64,000 bases of DNA from Erysipelotrichaceae bacterium. GTDB lineage: Bacteria > Bacillota_I > Bacilli_A > Erysipelotrichales > Erysipelotrichaceae. The DNA lies in contig JAUNNY010000002.1 of assembly GCA_030531215.1 (NCBI GenBank), forward strand, positions 47,507 through 111,506, given 5' to 3'. The notes under the pieces are model-generated. The model made no database searches, was not told where the DNA came from, and saw nothing but the letters and a program-made list of their open reading frames with translations. This document shows positions 26,047 through 35,739 of this stretch, one piece after another; positions within the stretch are counted from its first letter, which is position 1; each line of letters begins with the position of its first letter. The position numbers and the translations under genes were made by a program.

Positions 26047-27267
26047 CTAGTCATCAGATAATAGTTCAGCACCTAATACCTTAACAAAGATAAAGGCGAT
26101 GATACCAACACAGATAGCCATAGCAAGTACAACAACAGATCCATAACCGTAATTACTTTGACCAATCATCAACTTATAAGCATAAATAGATAAAGTTTCA
26201 GTTCCTTGTGCTCCACCTGTTAAGACAGCAATCAAATCATATACTCTAAATGCGTCTAATGTTCTAAATAATAAAGCAACTAGAATTGATGGCTTTAACA
26301 AAGGAAGCGTAATCTTAAAGAATGTTGTGATAGGACCAGCACCATCAATTGATGCGGATTCGTATAATCCAGTATCAATAGTTTGTAAACCAGCAAGTAA
26401 CAATAAAGCCATATATGGAGTAGTCTTCCAAACATCAGCCAAAATAGCAGCAGTCATTGCACCAGAGCCAGTAAGCAACATAGCTTCAGGAGCAGATATT
26501 AAACCAATATCAGCAAATATCTTAGCAATGATACCAGAACTTCCATCATACATATAAGACCACATCAACGCAGAAACTGCCGTTGGAATAGCCCATGGAA
26601 TTAAAGATATTGTTCTAACAGCACCAATACCCTTCATTGCTTTATTCATGATAAGAGCCAAGCCTAAACCTAAAATAAACTCAAAGAATACAGAAATAAA
26701 TGTGAATATTAAAGTAGTCTTTAAAGAATCACCAAAACGTGTATCTTTTAATACTTGTACATACGCTGATAAACCTGTAAAGTTACTAGAAATTTTACAA
26801 CCATACACTTCATTAAATAAAAGTTCAAGTTTTTCGTAACCATTATAGAATTGCTTATCAGAATTCTTAGTATATATAGCCTTTAATTCTTCTTGATAAG
26901 AAGTCATCTTATCTACAACGTTTTGAGAAATATCTCCATCAATAGATACTACTTCATTAACCTCCTTATAAGGAGCAGCAATTTCATCTATTTCAGCAAT
27001 TATTTGTTCAGCTTTTTGTTTATCTTCACCTTCAAGTAATGTAACATCATCACCTAAATACCAAGTGATATAGCCACAGTCCTCTACAAATAAAGGAGCA
27101 TTAAATTTATTACTAGTATATAGACCAGCTACTGTTTGATCATTAGTACGATAATCAAATAAAGAATAAACAGCAGAAGTAACAATTGGATATACCGCAA
27201 AAATACCAAGTAATATCAACAATGGTAATAAAAATAAAGCTTGAGTAAAAGTTATTCTTTTTTTCAT
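26047..27267 (-). CDS. malF: Maltodextrin ABC transporter permease MalF
   Basis: 406 aa. After the first helix there is an extracellular insert of about 140 residues (roughly 40-175), longer than in short sugar permeases and reminiscent in position of the MalF P2 loop, which contacts the binding protein. EAA loop: YESASIDGAGPITTFFKITL near residue 303. The rest has about seven further hydrophobic segments. Preceded by a perfect hairpin that follows malE and by GGAAGGAGAC. Confidence 0.92.
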   Translation of the reverse strand: MKKRITFTQALFLLPLLILLGIFAVYPIVTSAVYSLFDYRTNDQTVAGLYTSNKFNAPLFVEDCGYITWYLGDDVTLLEGEDKQKAEQIIAEIDEIAAPYKEVNEVVSIDGDISQNVVDKMTSYQEELKAIYTKNSDKQFYNGYEKLELLFNEVYGCKISSNFTGLSAYVQVLKDTRFGDSLKTTLIFTFISVFFEFILGLGLALIMNKAMKGIGAVRTISLIPWAIPTAVSALMWSYMYDGSSGIIAKIFADIGLISAPEAMLLTGSGAMTAAILADVWKTTPYMALLLLAGLQTIDTGLYESASIDGAGPITTFFKITLPLLKPSILVALLFRTLDAFRVYDLIAVLTGGAQGTETLSIYAYKLMIGQSNYGYGSVVVLAMAICVGIIAFIFVKVLGAELLSDD

Positions 27268-27288
27268 GTTTGTCTCCTTCCATGAATA

Positions 27289-27320
27289 GCAAAGTCTCTC
27301 CTAAGAAGAAGAGACTTTGC
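27289..27320 (-). repeat. Intercistronic hairpin between malE and malF
   Basis: Perfect 11-bp stem (GCAAAGTCTCT with AGAGACTTTGC), 10-nt loop, no T run. Likely a 3' stabiliser of malE mRNA that sets a higher level of binding protein. Confidence 0.8.
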
Positions 27321-27338
27321 GATAAGAGTTATAGCTAA

Positions 27339-28553
27339 TTATTTAGCTAAAGCAGCTTCAACAGCAGCAACAGTGTCAGCTAATTCAGCATCACCTGCTA
27401 AATAAGCATGAACATTGATTTGGATAGCATCAGATGCTTCACCATAAGCGCTAGAAACTGGACGAGATACTGTAGTAGCTAAAGCCTTTTGGAAACCAGC
27501 ATCAGTTAACATAGCGTTAGCACCTAATACATCAGCATTTTCTAAAGCAGCATTGTAACCAGGAAGGTGTGTACCTACTGTAGCTTGAACAACTTGACCT
27601 TCAGTTGCTAAGTACTTTAAGAATTCAAATGCGCCTTCGGGATTAGCAGAGTTCTTGTTGATACCTAATAACCAACCACCAACACAAGAACCACCAGGAA
27701 GTGGTGCATAACCAATTTGATCATCAGTTAATGTAGTTTCACAACCCTTCATATATGGCCAGTTACGTGCAAATACAGCAGCACCAGTCATGAATTTTTC
27801 AGTTTCGCCTTCTGCATAATTTAAGATATCAGCAGGAGTTCCTTCTGAATCAGTTAAAGCTTTGAAAGCAACTAGGCCACCTTCAATATCAGTCCATCCA
27901 GCTGTGAATTCAGCAGCGTTACATACTAGACATTCACCTTGTTTAGCTTGGAATAAGTAACCTTCAGTAGTGTCGCCTTGACCTTTGTAAGTTTCAGCCA
28001 TAGCTTGTAAATCAGCCCAAGTGTAATCACCAGCAACTAATTTAGCAGCATCTTCTTCAGAAACGATGTCTTTACGGAAGAATAGAACACCTAAATCTGG
28101 GAAGAATGGAAGAGCATAAGTCTTAGCATTATAAGTAGCAGCAGCCATTGAACCAGCGTTGAAATCAGAAATCTTTAAGCCAGCAGCTTGAAGCATTTCA
28201 TCGATTGGTGTAATGTAACCAGCAGCAGCAAATTCACCAGCCCAACAAACGTCCATAGAGATTACATCGTAATCGCTAGAACCAGCTGATAAACTAGTCT
28301 TAAGAGCGTCTTTCATAGCGCCAGAATCATTTGACATATCTTCCCATACAACTTCGTATTTGTCTTGAGAAGCATTGAAATCATCAATTGATTGTTGAGT
28401 AGCAGGTGTTGAGTCACCTTGAGCAGCAAACTTAATAACGATCTTTTCTGTAGGTGCAGCTTCTTCTTGAGGAGCAGATTCATTATTTGAACCACAAGCA
28501 CCAAGAGTTAAAACCATCATTATAGCTAATAAAACTGCCATAATTTTTTTCAT
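27339..28553 (-). CDS. malE: Maltodextrin-binding lipoprotein MalE
   Basis: 404 aa. Signal peptide MKKIMAVLLAIMMVLTLGAC with a lipobox (LGAC, Cys20), then a family-1 extracellular solute-binding protein: IVIKFAAQGDSTPATQQS, the SLSAGSSDYDVISMDVCW strand-helix, ALPFFPDLGVLFFRKDIV and FAR-NWPYMKG with aromatic residues that stack on sugar. Delivers malto-oligosaccharides (inferred from malFG, malQ and the phosphorylase). Strong site AGGAGG before the ATG. Divergent from the AraC-type regulator across a 142-bp region with a cre box. Confidence 0.9.
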   Translation of the reverse strand: MKKIMAVLLAIMMVLTLGACGSNNESAPQEEAAPTEKIVIKFAAQGDSTPATQQSIDDFNASQDKYEVVWEDMSNDSGAMKDALKTSLSAGSSDYDVISMDVCWAGEFAAAGYITPIDEMLQAAGLKISDFNAGSMAAATYNAKTYALPFFPDLGVLFFRKDIVSEEDAAKLVAGDYTWADLQAMAETYKGQGDTTEGYLFQAKQGECLVCNAAEFTAGWTDIEGGLVAFKALTDSEGTPADILNYAEGETEKFMTGAAVFARNWPYMKGCETTLTDDQIGYAPLPGGSCVGGWLLGINKNSANPEGAFEFLKYLATEGQVVQATVGTHLPGYNAALENADVLGANAMLTDAGFQKALATTVSRPVSSAYGEASDAIQINVHAYLAGDAELADTVAAVEAALAK

Positions 28554-28665
28554 AATTTTTTCCTCCTATTATGAAAGGGCATAATATCCCTATGTCTATA
28601 TTATTATTCTATAAATAAATACGTTATATCATAATTTTTAGAAATATGTTAATATTTTTATATGA

Positions 28666-28679
28666 TGATAACGCTTACA
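28666..28679. promoter_or_regulatory. cre box (CcpA operator) between malE and araC-type gene
   Basis: TGATAACGCTTACA fits the consensus TGWNANCGNTNWCA fully (reverse: TGTAAGCGTTATCA). It lies 17-30 bp before the regulator ATG, just past a TATGAT -10-like box (28661-28666), and about 110 bp upstream of malE, so it may repress the activator directly and the mal genes indirectly. Confidence 0.75.
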
Positions 28680-28695
28680 GGAATATCAATAAATT

Positions 28696-29883
28696 ATGAA
28701 TAATATCGAAGAAGAATTAATTAAATTTATCAAAGCATTTCACAATATTACTAATTTACCAGTACAGGTTTTTTTAAATAATGAATGTATATACTCGATT
28801 CCTTCTCAAATACTTACTTCTTATAAAATTATTAATGATAAAAACTTAATTCCTAAATATTCTAGAAAAGATAATAAAATACAAATTGTAAATAACAAAC
28901 TTAAAGAAAGTTATTTTATAAAAAATATAGATAAGTATTCAATTCATATAGGCCCATTTTTACGTGAAAAAATTGAATCAGGTTTTATAACAAATATGAT
29001 TAGGGATAATATAATCCCCTTCCATCAAAAAACAAATATGCAAGATTATTATCGTAAATGTATATATTTAAATGATGAAAGAATTTACTACATAAATAAA
29101 CTTCTAGAAAATTCTTTATATTTTACAAATGCTGAAAGAATAAATTCGAACATAGATGAATATCATATTGATGAAGATAATTCATATTTTGAACAAAAAA
29201 GCGAATATCAAGAACAAGGTTTTATTCACTCTCCATACAATATCGAACAAGAAATAAGTCAAACCATAAGCAATGGTAATACAGAAAATGCAAAAAGATT
29301 ATTAAAAGAAATAAATACAATACCCCATGCGAAATTAGCATCTACAACATTAAGATCATATAAAAATTCAATGATATGTTCATGTGCATTTATGACTAGA
29401 GCTGCAATCAATGGCGGTGTTAATCCTGATGAAGCATTTACTTTATCTGATACATATATCAACAAAATTGAGAATATGTCGAACATAATAGAACTTGAAG
29501 AATTTGAAACCATCATGGTTGAAAGCTTCAGTGAAAAAGTTAGAGATGTAAAAAAATTAGCATATTCCTCAGCAGTATTAAAAGTAATTTATTACATAGA
29601 TAATCATATAAGAGAAGATATCGATATAAAACAAATAGCTAAAGAAGTATATTTAAATCCTAGCTATCTATCAACACTATTTCATAAAGAAACAGGTTCA
29701 ACTATAAAAGATTGGATAATAAAAAGAAAAATACAAGAAGCATCTTTATTAGTAAAAAATAGTAACGAAGATTTAGCAAGCATTGCCTTCACCTATCGTT
29801 TTTGTTCACAAAGTTATTTTGTTCAATGTTTTAAAAAAATAATGGGCATAACCCCTGGTGAATATCGTAAGAGAAACAAGTAA
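28696..29883 (+). CDS. AraC-family transcriptional regulator of mal genes
   Basis: 395 aa. C-terminal about 100 residues form the double helix-turn-helix: YYIDNHIREDIDIKQIAKEV, LNPSYLSTLFHKETG, then LASIAFTYRFCSQSYFVQCF and the closing MGITPGEYRKR. The N-terminal 250 residues are a putative sensor domain with no cupin motif that I can see; the layout resembles the long AraC regulators of Bacillota sugar operons. Divergent orientation from malE suggests that it activates malEFG on maltodextrin. A cre box overlaps its promoter region. Confidence 0.88.
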   Translation: MNNIEEELIKFIKAFHNITNLPVQVFLNNECIYSIPSQILTSYKIINDKNLIPKYSRKDNKIQIVNNKLKESYFIKNIDKYSIHIGPFLREKIESGFITNMIRDNIIPFHQKTNMQDYYRKCIYLNDERIYYINKLLENSLYFTNAERINSNIDEYHIDEDNSYFEQKSEYQEQGFIHSPYNIEQEISQTISNGNTENAKRLLKEINTIPHAKLASTTLRSYKNSMICSCAFMTRAAINGGVNPDEAFTLSDTYINKIENMSNIIELEEFETIMVESFSEKVRDVKKLAYSSAVLKVIYYIDNHIREDIDIKQIAKEVYLNPSYLSTLFHKETGSTIKDWIIKRKIQEASLLVKNSNEDLASIAFTYRFCSQSYFVQCFKKIMGITPGEYRKRNK

Positions 29884-29912
29884 AAAGCACTTAGGAAATA
29901 CAAGTGCTTTTT
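29882..29912. terminator. Bidirectional terminator between regulator and msmK
   Basis: AAAAAGCACTT (29882-29892) with AAGTGCTTTTT (29902-29912), 9-nt loop, T tract on both strands because the stem ends in A/T pairs. Confidence 0.88.
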
Positions 29913-29947
29913 ACAAAATTTAGATTTTCGCTAATTGCTTAGCATTA

Positions 29948-31141
29948 TTATAATAAACTATTTTCAGTGTTTTTGTCGAATAAATGAACTAATTCTGGTT
30001 TAAATGTGTAGTGAACAGTTTCATGAGAGTTGTGTAAAGCATCTACATCAATCTCAGTTGTAGGTACTACAGCAACTACATCCTTACCATTAGAATCTAA
30101 GTGAAGATGTAATTCAGAACCCATTAACTCAGTAACATCAATATTAGCTTCAATACCCTCATCAGCTAAATTAATATGAACTGGTCTAATACCTAAGATA
30201 ATATCTTCTGGATTTTCTTTTTCAGCTAACTTAGCACATTGTTCGTTATTCAATTCAATTTCATGTCCTTGAACTGTAACAGTATATTTGTCGCCTTTCT
30301 TGTTTAATTTAGCATCAAAGAAGTTCATTTGTGGAGTACCAATGAATCCAGCAACGAATAAGTTTTGTGGATGATTGAATACTTCTTGAGGTGTACCAAT
30401 TTGTTGAATATAACCATCTTTCATGATGACGATTCTATCACCAAGAGTCATAGCTTCAACTTGGTCATGTGTTACGTATACGAATGTTGTATTAATCTTC
30501 TTACGTAATTTAATGATTTCAGCTCTCATTTGGTTACGTAATTTAGCATCTAGGTTAGATAAAGGTTCATCCATCAATAATACTTTAGGATCTCTAACGA
30601 TTGCTCTACCGATAGCTACACGTTGTCTTTGACCACCTGATAATGCTTTTGGTTTTCTGTCTAAATATTGAGTAATGTCTAAGATTTGTGCTGCTTCTTT
30701 AACTTTACGATCAATTTCATCTTTTGGAGCTTTCTTTAATTTCAAAGAGAATGCCATATTCTCATAAACAGTCATATGAGGATATAGTGCATAGTTTTGG
30801 AAAACCATAGCAATATCTCTGTCTTTAGGTGCTACATCATTACATAACTTACCATCGATGTAAAGTTCACCATCAGAAATCTCTTCAAGACCAGCAACCA
30901 TTCTTAAAGTAGTTGATTTACCACATCCAGATGGACCAACAAGAACGATAAATTCTTTGTCTTTAATGTCAAGATTGAATTGTTGAACTGCTACAACACC
31001 ATCTTCAGTGATTTGAAGATTTGGCTTGTTTGATTCAGTTGAATCATTACCCTTATTAGCCTTTTTGGTTTTTAGTTTTTTCTTTTCCTCTTCGGCCATT
31101 GGGTAAATCTTCTTAATGTTGACTAGTTTTACTTCTGCCAT
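29948..31141 (-). CDS. msmK: Multiple-sugar ABC transporter ATPase
   Basis: 397 aa. MsmK/MalK/UgpC-type ATPase: Walker A GPSGCGKST, FQNYALYPHMTVYENMAF, signature [15 protein letters not shown], Walker B VLLMDEPLSNLD, and a C-terminal OB-type regulatory domain (about residues 270-397) with IGTPQMNFF and LGIRPVHI. Energises MalFG and possibly other importers lacking an ATPase. Odd: between the first strand (VNIKKIYP) and AVQQFNLDIKD there is a charged insert of about 30 residues (residues about 15-45, Lys/Glu/Asn-rich) where relatives have about five. Separate promoter with cre box and a long leader. Confidence 0.93.
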   Translation of the reverse strand: MAEVKLVNIKKIYPMAEEEKKKLKTKKANKGNDSTESNKPNLQITEDGVVAVQQFNLDIKDKEFIVLVGPSGCGKSTTLRMVAGLEEISDGELYIDGKLCNDVAPKDRDIAMVFQNYALYPHMTVYENMAFSLKLKKAPKDEIDRKVKEAAQILDITQYLDRKPKALSGGQRQRVAIGRAIVRDPKVLLMDEPLSNLDAKLRNQMRAEIIKLRKKINTTFVYVTHDQVEAMTLGDRIVIMKDGYIQQIGTPQEVFNHPQNLFVAGFIGTPQMNFFDAKLNKKGDKYTVTVQGHEIELNNEQCAKLAEKENPEDIILGIRPVHINLADEGIEANIDVTELMGSELHLHLDSNGKDVVAVVPTTEIDVDALHNSHETVHYTFKPELVHLFDKNTENSLL

Positions 31142-31283
31142 TTAAAAATTGCCCTAATTGCGTTGACTCCTCAAACGCTTTCTCATAATGCCTATAGCAT
31201 TACTTTGTGACATGTCTCCACAATGCCACACCGTGGGACCACGGTCTTTCTCCTATTTTTCCCGAGATCATAATAGTGGATTG
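31142..31283 (-). promoter_or_regulatory. Structured 5' leader of msmK, unassigned RNA element candidate
   Basis: About 142 nt between predicted transcription start and ATG. Hairpins: 31230-31245 (ACCGTG/CACGGT, 4-nt loop), 31097-type pair set at 31197-31202 that can pair either with 31122-type arm 31222-31226 (GCATT/AATGC, inner TTGTG/CACAA) or with 31186-31191 (TAATGC/GCATTA), and 31160-31178 (GCGTT/AACGC) whose loop carries GAGGAG. The mutually exclusive pairings look switch-like. No T-tract terminator. It matches no riboswitch class that I can recall. Confidence 0.5.
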
Positions 31284-31289
31284 ACCCCG

Positions 31290-31326
31290 TATATAATCAT
31301 TCTATCATAAAATGTTAACGTTTACA
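31290..31326 (-). promoter_or_regulatory. msmK promoter with cre box over the -35
   Basis: Minus strand TTAACA (31313-31318), 17-bp spacer, TATATA (31290-31295). The cre box TGTAAACGTTAACA (31313-31326, full consensus match) includes the -35 hexamer, so bound CcpA should block RNA polymerase when preferred sugar is present. Confidence 0.75.
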
Positions 31327-31344
31327 TTTAAATGATTTAAATAA

Positions 31345-31372
31345 TTGAAAAGATGCCTTTTCAGCATCTTTC
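31345..31372 (-). terminator. malQ terminator with stop codon in the loop
   Basis: Stem AAAGATGC with GCATCTTT (arms 31349-31356 and 31364-31371), 7-nt loop holding the malQ TGA (31361-31363), followed by only a short T stretch. Moderate terminator. Confidence 0.65.
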
Positions 31373-32842
31373 ATACATTTGTGTATATTCTTTAATTTTA
31401 TTCGCAAGTTTATTTGTTAATTTGCCTTTAGCGATACGCCACTTCCAGTTGTCGCCTAGCGTGCCTGGTACATTTATACGTGCTCTATCATCTAGTCCGA
31501 GATAATCTTGCATTTGTGCGATAAATGTTCTTGAAACCGAAGACATACCAGTTCTAATCATCGCCCAATTAAAATCAGTTGCATCTTTTAAACCAAGATA
31601 TTTTAAAGCATATTTAACGTCTTGTTTATTTGCGGCTGTAAGCCAACCGACAACTGTTGAATTATCATGCGTGCCTACATAACAAACGCTATTCTCTACA
31701 TAACAATGTGGTGCGTGATTAGACTTCTCTCTAGAATCAAAACCAAATTCTAAAATTTTCATTCCAGGAAAGCCAAATTCATTAAGCATATATTGAACAC
31801 CAGGTGTGTGATAGCCTAAATCTTCTGCAATAAAATCAACATTTGAAAACCAACCCTTAAGTACATTTAATAAGTCCATATTAGGTCCTTGTACCCAATG
31901 GCCATTTTTAGCTGTAGTATCTTTAAAAGGAACAGACCAATAAGATTCAAAGCCTCTAAAATGATCAATTCTGATAACATCATATAATTTGCTAGCAGAA
32001 CCAATTCTATCTATCCACCACTTATAACCATTAGATTTCATGTATTCAAAATTGTACAGAGGATTACCCCATAATTGACCATCAGCAGAAAAATAATCTG
32101 GTGGCACACCCGCAACTGCTTTAGGAACATAATTGTCATCTAATTCAAAACATTCAGGATTCATCCAACAGTCACAAGAATCTAAAGGAATATAAAATGG
32201 AACATCACCGATTAATTTAATACCTAAATCATTCATATATTTCTTTAAATTATTAAACTGTTTAAAGAACAAAAATTGAATATATTCATAAAACAATATT
32301 TTGTCTTCTAATAATTTTTTATACTTTTCAACGACTTCTGGTTTTCTTTTTCTAATGTCTTCATCAGGCCAATCAATCCAAGATACCATACCAAAATATT
32401 CTTTGATTGCCATATAAAATGCATATTCACAAATAAAAGGATTGTTATCTATAAAACCACGAAATTCATTTATATCTTTTTTAAAACCATTCTTGTATGC
32501 TTTATATAAAACTTTAAATCTTGTTTCATACAAAAAGCCATAATCTATATAATTCTTATTTGACTTATTTAATCCTCTTAAATCTTTTTCAGATAATAAA
32601 CCATCTTCCACCAACATATCCAAATCAATAAAATAAGGATTCCCAGCATGAGAAGAAAAAGATTGATAAGGAGAATCGCCATAACTAGTTGGACCAAGAG
32701 GCAATATTTGCCAATATGTTTGTTTAGCTTTCACTAAAAAATCAACAAACTTATAAGCTTCTTTGCCTAAAGTACCGATGCCATAATTAGATGGCAATGA
32801 AGATATTGGCATTAATATACCAGCAGTTCTTTTATTTTCCAT
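31361..32842 (-). CDS. malQ: 4-alpha-glucanotransferase (amylomaltase)
   Basis: 493 aa, GH77. Transfers alpha-1,4-glucan segments between malto-oligosaccharides, releasing glucose and lengthening chains for phosphorolysis. Diagnostic: AGILMPISSLPSNYGIGTLG, QILPLGPTSYGDSPYQSFSS, VIRIDHFRGFESYW (catalytic Asp nucleophile in IDHFRGF), FIAEDLGYHTPGV (acid/base Glu) and YVGTHDNSTVVGW. Full length. It lies 22 bp behind hemW in the fmt-lepA-hemW direction, so it probably shares that housekeeping transcript; site GGTGAGG precedes the ATG. Confidence 0.96.
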   Translation of the reverse strand: MENKRTAGILMPISSLPSNYGIGTLGKEAYKFVDFLVKAKQTYWQILPLGPTSYGDSPYQSFSSHAGNPYFIDLDMLVEDGLLSEKDLRGLNKSNKNYIDYGFLYETRFKVLYKAYKNGFKKDINEFRGFIDNNPFICEYAFYMAIKEYFGMVSWIDWPDEDIRKRKPEVVEKYKKLLEDKILFYEYIQFLFFKQFNNLKKYMNDLGIKLIGDVPFYIPLDSCDCWMNPECFELDDNYVPKAVAGVPPDYFSADGQLWGNPLYNFEYMKSNGYKWWIDRIGSASKLYDVIRIDHFRGFESYWSVPFKDTTAKNGHWVQGPNMDLLNVLKGWFSNVDFIAEDLGYHTPGVQYMLNEFGFPGMKILEFGFDSREKSNHAPHCYVENSVCYVGTHDNSTVVGWLTAANKQDVKYALKYLGLKDATDFNWAMIRTGMSSVSRTFIAQMQDYLGLDDRARINVPGTLGDNWKWRIAKGKLTNKLANKIKEYTQMYERC

Positions 32843-32864
32843 AATAACCTCACCTATATTATAG

Positions 32865-33947
32865 CTAATTCATAAAGTCTAATAAGACGTTATTTAATAT
32901 TTCTAAGTTTTTACACTTCAAAAAACCATTTTCAATATAAATATTACTGTTACTTATACCTCGATGATAATCTAAAATAAGATCGCAATTATACTTATTA
33001 TTAAATTCATTAATATTTAATCCATATATTGTCCTTAATGACATCATTATATTTTCGAACTTCATATCATCTAAAGTTAATATCAAATCTTCACTTTTAC
33101 AATTATAATCATTAAAATACTCTTCAAAAGAATATGTATTTGTATAGCGATGATTCCCTAACTTACTAGATCCAGCTAAAGATAAACCTAAAAAATCATC
33201 ATAATTCCAATAACCTAAATTATGTTTAGACTCATATCCAATCTTACTATAATTCGATACTTCGTATTGATGATAATTATTAGAAGTTAAATATGTATTA
33301 ATATATTCATACATATCTGCTTCTATATCTGAATCTAAAGATTTAAATCCTTTTTTACCAAACACTGAATTTTCTTCGATAGTAAGAGAATATATAGATA
33401 TATGAGGAACATCTAAACTAACAATATCAAACAAGCTCTGTTTCAACATATCCATAGTTTGATTAGGCAAAGAATACATTAAATCTACAGAAATATTATT
33501 TAATCCATAACTTCTAAGTAATTCTATTTTTTCCTTAACCAGTTCGAAATTATGATGCCTATTCATTAATTTCAATAATTCATCATCGCTACTTTGAACA
33601 CCCATAGAAATGCGATTAATCTTATGTTTAACTAAAGTTTTTATTTTATCTACATCTATTGTTTCAGGGTTAACTTCAATCGTATACTCAATAACATTTT
33701 TACTATATTCATCAATTAAAGATAATAATTGTTCTAACTCATCATTTGATAAACAAGTAGGTGTTCCTCCACCAATATAGATAGTTGAATATTGATCATG
33801 ACATTTATTTTTAATTTCTAATTCAAACTGTAATAACCATTTATTTACAAGCTCTTTATTATAAACACGGTGACAAAAATCACAATATGAACATATTGTT
33901 TTACAAAAAGGAACATGAATATATAAATGATTAATTCTTGTCATCAT
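32865..33947 (-). CDS. hemW: HemW-like radical SAM protein (coproporphyrinogen dehydrogenase family)
   Basis: About 360 aa. HYIHVPF-type start ([18 protein letters not shown]) with the CxxxCxxC cluster plus the extra Cys typical of Hem[39 protein letters not shown] and the [14 protein letters not shown] motif follow. HemW is thought to bind heme and act as a chaperone rather than as an oxidase. Gene order lepA-hemW is conserved in Bacillota. Start: one of two adjacent ATG codons inside the end of lepA. Confidence 0.92.
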   Translation of the reverse strand: MMTRINHLYIHVPFCKTICSYCDFCHRVYNKELVNKWLLQFELEIKNKCHDQYSTIYIGGGTPTCLSNDELEQLLSLIDEYSKNVIEYTIEVNPETIDVDKIKTLVKHKINRISMGVQSSDDELLKLMNRHHNFELVKEKIELLRSYGLNNISVDLMYSLPNQTMDMLKQSLFDIVSLDVPHISIYSLTIEENSVFGKKGFKSLDSDIEADMYEYINTYLTSNNYHQYEVSNYSKIGYESKHNLGYWNYDDFLGLSLAGSSKLGNHRYTNTYSFEEYFNDYNCKSEDLILTLDDMKFENIMMSLRTIYGLNINEFNNKYNCDLILDYHRGISNSNIYIENGFLKCKNLEILNNVLLDFMN

Positions 33948-35739
33948 CTATAGCAAGCACAGCCATGAATGCTTCTTGAGGTATTTCAACAGAACCAACA
34001 GCTTTCATACGCTTCTTGCCTTCTTTTTGTTTCTCTAATAACTTCTTCTTACGTGAGATATCGCCACCATAACATTTAGCTAAGACATCTTTACGTAAAG
34101 ATTTAATATTAGTTCTAGCCAATACTTTATTACCTATAGCTGCTTGAATTGGAATTTCAAATTGCTGTTTAGGAAGAAGCTCTTTTAACTTAACCGTAAT
34201 AGCTTGGCCTCTATGATAAGCAAAATCACGATGAACAATAATAGACAAAGCATCAATTATCTCACCATTAATTAAAATATCCATCTTACACAAATTAGAT
34301 TTACGATAACCAGATATTTCATAATCTAAAGATGCATAACCTCTAGAAACGGATTTAAGTTTATCAAAATATTCAAAGATAATTTCTGATAAAGGCATAT
34401 CATAAACGAGCTGATTGCGATTATCATCAATGTAAATCATCTCACGATATTCACCACGTTTATCTTGAGATAGTTGCATTACAGCACCTATATACTCATT
34501 AGGAACCATGATTGAAGCTTTTACATATGGCTCTTCAATAGAATCAATTAAAGTTGCTTCAGGCATCATTGATGGATTATCAACATAAGTTGTTGTACCA
34601 TCAGTTAAATTAACCTTATAAACAACGCTTGGTGCAGTAGCAATTAAATTTAAGTCATATTCCCTTTCAAGTCTTTCTTGAACAACTTCCATATGAAGCA
34701 AACCTAAAAAACCTAATCTAAAACCAAAACCTAATGCCTTAGATGACTCAGGTTCAAATGTCAAACTTGAATCATTTAATTGCAATTTTTCTAAAGCATC
34801 ACGTAAATCGTTATATTTATTGTTATCAGTTGGATACATACCACAATAAACCATAGGATTCATCTTACGATAACCAGGTAAAGGTTTATCACATGGTTTA
34901 TTAGACAAAGTAATTGTGTCACCAATATGAATATCTTTAATTGACTTAATTGATGCGCATATATAACCGACCTCACCTGCTTCTAATTGATTTCGTTTAA
35001 CTTCATAAGGAGTCTTAACACCAACTTCAGTTACTTCATATTCAGCTCCTTCTTGAACAAATCTAATCTTATCGCCAACCTTAACAAAACCATCTTTGAT
35101 ACAAACAAAAACAACAACTCCACGATAAGAATCATAATAAGAATCAAATACTAAAGCTTTTAAAGGATTATTAACATCTCCATTAGGAGCAGGAAGCTTT
35201 TTAATAATACTTTCTAATACATCTACAACATTCTGACCAGTCTTAGCACTGATACATGGGATATCGTCGCAATCTAAACCAATAATATCTTCAATTTCTT
35301 TTTTAGTCCTATCAACATCAGCGGAAGGCAAATCAATTTTATTGATAACAGGTAAAATCTCTAAATCATTGTCTAAAGCTAAATATGTATTAGCTAGCGT
35401 TTGTGCTTCAATTCCTTGAGATGCATCAACAACCAATATCGCCCCATCGCAAGCTGCTAGCGATCTTGATACTTCATAAGTAAAATCGACATGTCCAGGT
35501 GTATCAATTAAATGTAAAGTGTATGTATCACCATCTTTAGCTTGATATTTTAATTGAACAACATTTAATTTAATAGTTATTCCTCTTTCTCTTTCTAAAT
35601 CTAAAGAATCAAGAATTTGATCTTGCATCTCACGTTTCGTTAAGGTATTAGTCAACTCCAAAATACGATCAGCTAACGTTGACTTACCGTGATCGATATG
35701 TGCAATAATAGAAAAATTTCTAATCTTACTTTTATCCAA
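33931..35739 (-). CDS. lepA: Elongation factor 4 (LepA)
   Basis: 602 aa, full length. Translational GTPase: G1 AHIDHGKST, switch region RERGITIK, G3 DTPGHVDF, G4 [10 protein letters not shown]5 SAKTG, then domain II and the LepA-specific C-terminal domain ending with [18 protein letters not shown]. Acts on stalled or mis-translocated ribosomes and in subunit biogenesis. Overlaps fmt by 8 bp and hemW by 17 bp. Confidence 0.98.
   Translation of the reverse strand: MDKSKIRNFSIIAHIDHGKSTLADRILELTNTLTKREMQDQILDSLDLERERGITIKLNVVQLKYQAKDGDTYTLHLIDTPGHVDFTYEVSRSLAACDGAILVVDASQGIEAQTLANTYLALDNDLEILPVINKIDLPSADVDRTKKEIEDIIGLDCDDIPCISAKTGQNVVDVLESIIKKLPAPNGDVNNPLKALVFDSYYDSYRGVVVFVCIKDGFVKVGDKIRFVQEGAEYEVTEVGVKTPYEVKRNQLEAGEVGYICASIKSIKDIHIGDTITLSNKPCDKPLPGYRKMNPMVYCGMYPTDNNKYNDLRDALEKLQLNDSSLTFEPESSKALGFGFRLGFLGLLHMEVVQERLEREYDLNLIATAPSVVYKVNLTDGTTTYVDNPSMMPEATLIDSIEEPYVKASIMVPNEYIGAVMQLSQDKRGEYREMIYIDDNRNQLVYDMPLSEIIFEYFDKLKSVSRGYASLDYEISGYRKSNLCKMDILINGEIIDALSIIVHRDFAYHRGQAITVKLKELLPKQQFEIPIQAAIGNKVLARTNIKSLRKDVLAKCYGGDISRKKKLLEKQKEGKKRMKAVGSVEIPQEAFMAVLAIDDDKN

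Noticed and set aside
31156..31215. Short upstream reading frame in the msmK leader (about 19 codons, basic)
   Set aside because: Ribosome-site spacing is poor and the region is better explained as RNA structure; kept only as a possibility.
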